This document shows, in pieces, positions 61,346 through 64,000 of a stretch of 64,000 bases of DNA. Below the pieces are notes generated by a model that worked only from the letters and a program-made list of their open reading frames with translations, was not told the origin of the DNA and did not search any database. Each line of letters opens with the position of its first letter. Within the stretch, counting starts at the first letter, position 1. Source of the DNA: Candidatus Poribacteria bacterium. Lineage in GTDB: Bacteria > Poribacteria > WGA-4E > WGA-3G. The position numbers and the translations under genes are program-made. The stretch is from contig JAJEAG010000013.1 in the NCBI GenBank assembly GCA_022824265.1, forward strand, positions 1 to 64,000. Reading direction: 5' to 3'.

Positions 61346-63001
61346 ATGTGTACTTTTAATATAAAAACAAGCATAATAATATCTGTGCTACTATTAGTGA
61401 CTAATGTTGAGCTAAGTCAAACTCAGCAACAAATCTTAAATGAAAATGTACGGTTCATTGATGTAACTAAAGAAGTAGGTATCCGATTTCTTGATGAAAA
61501 TGGGGAAAGTGGGAAGAAGTACTTCATCGAACCATTGGGTAGAGGTCTTGCTCTCTTTGATTATGACAACGATGATGATTTGGATCTTTACCTCGTCAAT
61601 GGAAGCAATTTGCCCGGAAAGAAATCTGACATCCCTCCGAAAAATATGCTTTATCGCAATGACGATGGTGTTTATGTTGATGTTACAGATGTGGCATCTG
61701 TAGGGGACACTGGATACGGCTTAGGGTGCTGCGTAGGTGATTATAATAACGATGGATATAAAGACCTCTATATTACAAATTTTGGTCAAAATGTCCTTTA
61801 TAAAAACAATGGAGACGGAACATTTTCAGATGAAACCGATCAGACGGAAGTCGGTGGAACTCAACTCAGTAGTGGTTGTGCTTTTTTAGATTATAATGCT
61901 GATGGTCACTTAGATCTTTTTGTTGTCAACTATGTCAAGTTCAATACAGATGAAAATCCAGTATGTTCACGGAAAGGAGTACCAACCTATTGCACCCCTG
62001 AAGCACTTGAAGCTGAAGCAGATATCCTTTACCGTAACAATGGAGACGGAACATTCACCGATGTGACGGAAATCGCAGGAATAACTGCCCCAGCGGGAAA
62101 AGGACTTGGAGTTATTTGTGGAGATGTGGATAATGATGGGGATGGGGATGTTTTTGTAGCAAACGATACAACCCCAAATTTTCTCTACCTAAACAACGGA
62201 AACGGCACATTCACAGAAGATGCACTCTTTGCAGGTGTTGCCCTAAGTGAAGATGGACGCGCATTTAGCGGTATGGGAGCAAACCTCGGTGATTATGATA
62301 ATGACGGATTTCTGGACATTGTAATTACCAATTTTCAAGATCAAGTGAATAGCATTTACAACAACGCTCAAAACGGATTCTTCAACGATGTGAGTTATGT
62401 CACAGGTATTGGGGAAAAGAGTTTACCGTACTTGGCGTGGGGTGTAGATTTTGCTGATTTTAACAACGATGGTTTACTTGATCTGTTCGTATGTAACGGA
62501 CATTTAGACGATAACATTGCGGAGATAGACCCAGTCGGAAAATATGAACAACCAAATCATATATTTTGGAATAAACAAGAATCTACATTTGAGCTTGCTG
62601 AAGTCGGAGTTACGCATAAAGTTAGTCGAGGTGCTGCATTTGGTGATATTGACAACGATGGGGATATAGACATTGTTGTTACTAACTTGAAAGCATCTCC
62701 CACTGTTCTACGAAATGTTGGAGGAAATTCCAATAATTGGCTTAGCGTGAAATTGATTGGAAATCATTGTAACCACGATGCAATAGGTGCGCGGGTAACT
62801 GTTATCATAGGAAATTCTAAACAGATTCGAGAAGTCAAGAGTGGATCCGGATATCTTAGCCAAAACGACATGCGTCTACATTTCGGTTTGTCAAATCTCA
62901 CGAAAGTTGATAAAGTTATAGTCCGATGGACATGTGGAGATATTGAAAGTTACAATGATGTATTGGTGAATCAACATCTTGTAATAAAGGAAAACAGGTA
63001 A
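61346..63001 (+). CDS. Exported CRTAC1-like FG-GAP/ASPIC-UnbV protein
   Basis: A 551-residue exported protein. Signal peptide at 1-26, then FG-GAP/VCBS-type beta-propeller repeats with calcium loops (DYDNDDDLDLYLVNG, DYNNDGYKDLYITNFG, DYNADGHLDLFVVN, DVDNDGDGDVFVAND, DYDNDGFLDIVITNF, DFNNDGLLDLFVCNG, DIDNDGDIDIVVTN) and a C-terminal ASPIC/UnbV domain (IGARVTVIIGNSKQIREVKS, VDKVIVRW). NNGDGTF recurs between repeats. Proteins of this kind are exported and bind matrix or surface ligands. A Cys pair (VCSRKGVPTYC) sits in an insertion near residue 214. Confidence 0.9.
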   Translation: MCTFNIKTSIIISVLLLVTNVELSQTQQQILNENVRFIDVTKEVGIRFLDENGESGKKYFIEPLGRGLALFDYDNDDDLDLYLVNGSNLPGKKSDIPPKNMLYRNDDGVYVDVTDVASVGDTGYGLGCCVGDYNNDGYKDLYITNFGQNVLYKNNGDGTFSDETDQTEVGGTQLSSGCAFLDYNADGHLDLFVVNYVKFNTDENPVCSRKGVPTYCTPEALEAEADILYRNNGDGTFTDVTEIAGITAPAGKGLGVICGDVDNDGDGDVFVANDTTPNFLYLNNGNGTFTEDALFAGVALSEDGRAFSGMGANLGDYDNDGFLDIVITNFQDQVNSIYNNAQNGFFNDVSYVTGIGEKSLPYLAWGVDFADFNNDGLLDLFVCNGHLDDNIAEIDPVGKYEQPNHIFWNKQESTFELAEVGVTHKVSRGAAFGDIDNDGDIDIVVTNLKASPTVLRNVGGNSNNWLSVKLIGNHCNHDAIGARVTVIIGNSKQIREVKSGSGYLSQNDMRLHFGLSNLTKVDKVIVRWTCGDIESYNDVLVNQHLVIKENR

Positions 63002-63183
63002 TTATTCATTCACAAATCCAATCAATATGTGATTAGATTGACAATTGAATGGCTCTATATAGTCCTATTTTAAGATTGACTTTTTTTAACTAAAGCCGTA
63101 TGCTATATACAAGATTCACCCGATATAAGATGGGTATGATGTTATTATACCCACAACACTGGAAACACAAAAAAGGAGTTTCA

Positions 63184-63867
63184 ATGGATATGAGTACTAT
63201 TATATTACGAAGACTCGTCGTTTTGAGTTTTCTAACGCTTTTCTGTGTATTTGTATCGCAACCTTTGTTCGCTGGCACCCAATTGTGGGAATTTGATAAT
63301 AATGCAAATGACTGGAAAGTTGCTAACGGCAATTGGACAGTTGAAGATGGTGTGTATAAAGTTAGTCGTGGAGCTGAAGCTGAGCATTCCCTCATTGGGG
63401 AAAAGAATTGGGACAACTACACCATAGAGGCAAAGATACGTATAGATGAGCACCATTGGGCAGGACTTGCATTCCGCGCCAAAAGCGAAATGGAGTATTA
63501 CGTCTACTATATGAATGTTCCAGATAACAAAATCGAACTCTGGAAACATACAGCCGGAGCATGGACGAATCGACAGAACCTTGCCCAAATCCCTGCTGTC
63601 GGCGGTGTCCAGATAAAGAACGGAGAATGGATTGAGATGATGGTAGAGGTAGACGGAGACGATTTTACATTACATTTAAATGGTGAAAAACAAAGTGATA
63701 ATAGTGATGCCAGTTATGACGCTGGACAAGTCGGTGTCTGGGCATGGAATACTGCTGCAAGTTTTGATGACTTTACCGTTGAAGGTGATAACATTGAACA
63801 TACACTTGCTGTTGATCCCAACCGAAAATTAACTACAACTTGGGGACGACTGAAACGAATTAATTGA
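63184..63867 (+). CDS. Exported DUF1080/GH16-like jelly-roll protein with WG-K tail
   Basis: A 227-residue exported protein: signal peptide (about 1-29, ending SQPLFAG), then a concanavalin-A-like domain (WEFDNNANDWKVANGNWTVE, YTIEAKIRIDEHHWAGLAFR, EYYVYYMNVPDNKIELWKH, QVGVWAWNTAASFDDFTVEG), similar to DUF1080 or LamG-type lectin folds. The C-terminus is RKLTTTWGRLKRIN, the same tail as in the two LamG proteins. A longer frame begins at 63100 but AAAGGAG stands before the ATG at 63184, which gives a proper signal peptide, so that start is used. A terminator-like hairpin follows. Confidence 0.82.
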   Translation: MDMSTIILRRLVVLSFLTLFCVFVSQPLFAGTQLWEFDNNANDWKVANGNWTVEDGVYKVSRGAEAEHSLIGEKNWDNYTIEAKIRIDEHHWAGLAFRAKSEMEYYVYYMNVPDNKIELWKHTAGAWTNRQNLAQIPAVGGVQIKNGEWIEMMVEVDGDDFTLHLNGEKQSDNSDASYDAGQVGVWAWNTAASFDDFTVEGDNIEHTLAVDPNRKLTTTWGRLKRIN

Positions 63868-63880
63868 AAATCATTGGTGA

Positions 63881-63907
63881 AAGAGCGTACTATTAATGTA
63901 CGCTCTT
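63881..63907 (+). terminator. 10-bp perfect hairpin
   Basis: AAGAGCGTAC (63881-63890), loop TATTAAT, GTACGCTCTT (63898-63907), 13 bp after the stop of the preceding gene. Confidence 0.65.
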
Positions 63908-63963
63908 AACATCAATTAAATCCAAACACGGTTTGGGTAAACAATGGATTTAAGGAGTTTTAT

Positions 63964-64000
63964 ATGAAGTTTGTATTATCAGTTATATTCGGAATGTGTT
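63964..64000 (+). CDS. Start of an exported protein, cut by window edge
   Basis: ATG at 63964 preceded by TAAGGAG opens MKFVLSVIFGMC and runs off the window. The hydrophobic run after Lys fits a signal peptide. Nothing more can be said. Confidence 0.5.
   Translation, partial: MKFVLSVIFGMC

Noticed and set aside
1-64000. CRISPR array, tRNA or rRNA genes
   Set aside because: I found no regularly spaced direct repeats and no sequence with tRNA or rRNA hallmarks.

Overview
The window looks like a low-GC bacterial chromosome fragment, most likely from a Candidatus Poribacteria-type lineage. That is inference from gene style: dockerin repeats of the NADGxVNILDLVxVASHFG kind, LamG proteins with a shared short C-terminal tail, phytanoyl-CoA dioxygenase, sulfatase, GH95 fucosidase, TRAP and BMP transport proteins, and CRTAC1/FG-GAP proteins. 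Cell-envelope genes (heptose kinase and phosphatase, beta-barrel, LolD-like ABC) point to an outer membrane. TGA is an ordinary stop at many genes here, so the code is standard.

Layout. 1-0.7 kb: 5' part of a TnpB-type (IS605 OrfB) gene entering from the left edge. 0.7-9.3 kb: an orphan beta-class DNA methyltransferase, a PspA-like / ABC ATPase / ABC permease / gamma-carbonic-anhydrase group, a Gfo/Idh/MocA oxidoreductase and a lipoyl E2 acyltransferase with two E3-binding domains. 9.3-10 kb: an exported dockerin-thioredoxin gene whose in-frame TGA replaces the first Cys of the CxxC site and is followed by a SECIS-like hairpin, a probable selenoprotein. 9.9-15.7 kb: BatA/VWA protein, a helical protein, a LamG protein and a GH95 alpha-L-fucosidase.

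15.8-27.9 kb is the most unusual part. A GrpE-like gene and a short Hsp70 lacking the C-terminal lid, behind a near-consensus promoter flanked by three 9-bp half-sites, lead a same-strand array of seven paralogues. All seven share an N-terminal helical segment plus a J-domain-like segment in which HPD is replaced by R-x-D. Six carry an FGE/SUMF1-type C-type-lectin-like domain without the FGE active-site cysteines, and one carries a seven-repeat WD40 domain instead. I propose a chaperone-coupled recognition array that diversifies by duplication and recombination.

28-38 kb: sulfatase, mannonate dehydratase, TPR membrane protein, a TRAP fused permease, a beta-barrel protein, a LolCDE/MacB-type ATPase and permease, and a phytanoyl-CoA dioxygenase. 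38.3-39.8 kb: a complete ISKra4-type insertion sequence with 22-bp terminal inverted repeats. 39.9-46.2 kb: heptose kinase, heptose bisphosphate phosphatase, UDP-sugar dehydrogenase, a coiled-coil NYN protein and a secreted eight-repeat protein. 46.2-55.1 kb: type I phosphodiesterase, PolX with an altered polymerase site but intact PHP, FtsX, an FtsE with degenerate catalytic motifs, topoisomerase I and AccD. 55.3-64 kb: LamG protein, a HyuA / 2-hydroxyacid dehydrogenase / BMP-family binding protein operon, a CRTAC1 protein, another exported lectin-like protein, and the first codons of an exported protein at the right edge.

Intergenic DNA carries a family of short REP-like palindromes (cores GCGGTTAGGA-ACCGC and GGGCGAGG-CCTCGCCC), in places as inverted pairs.
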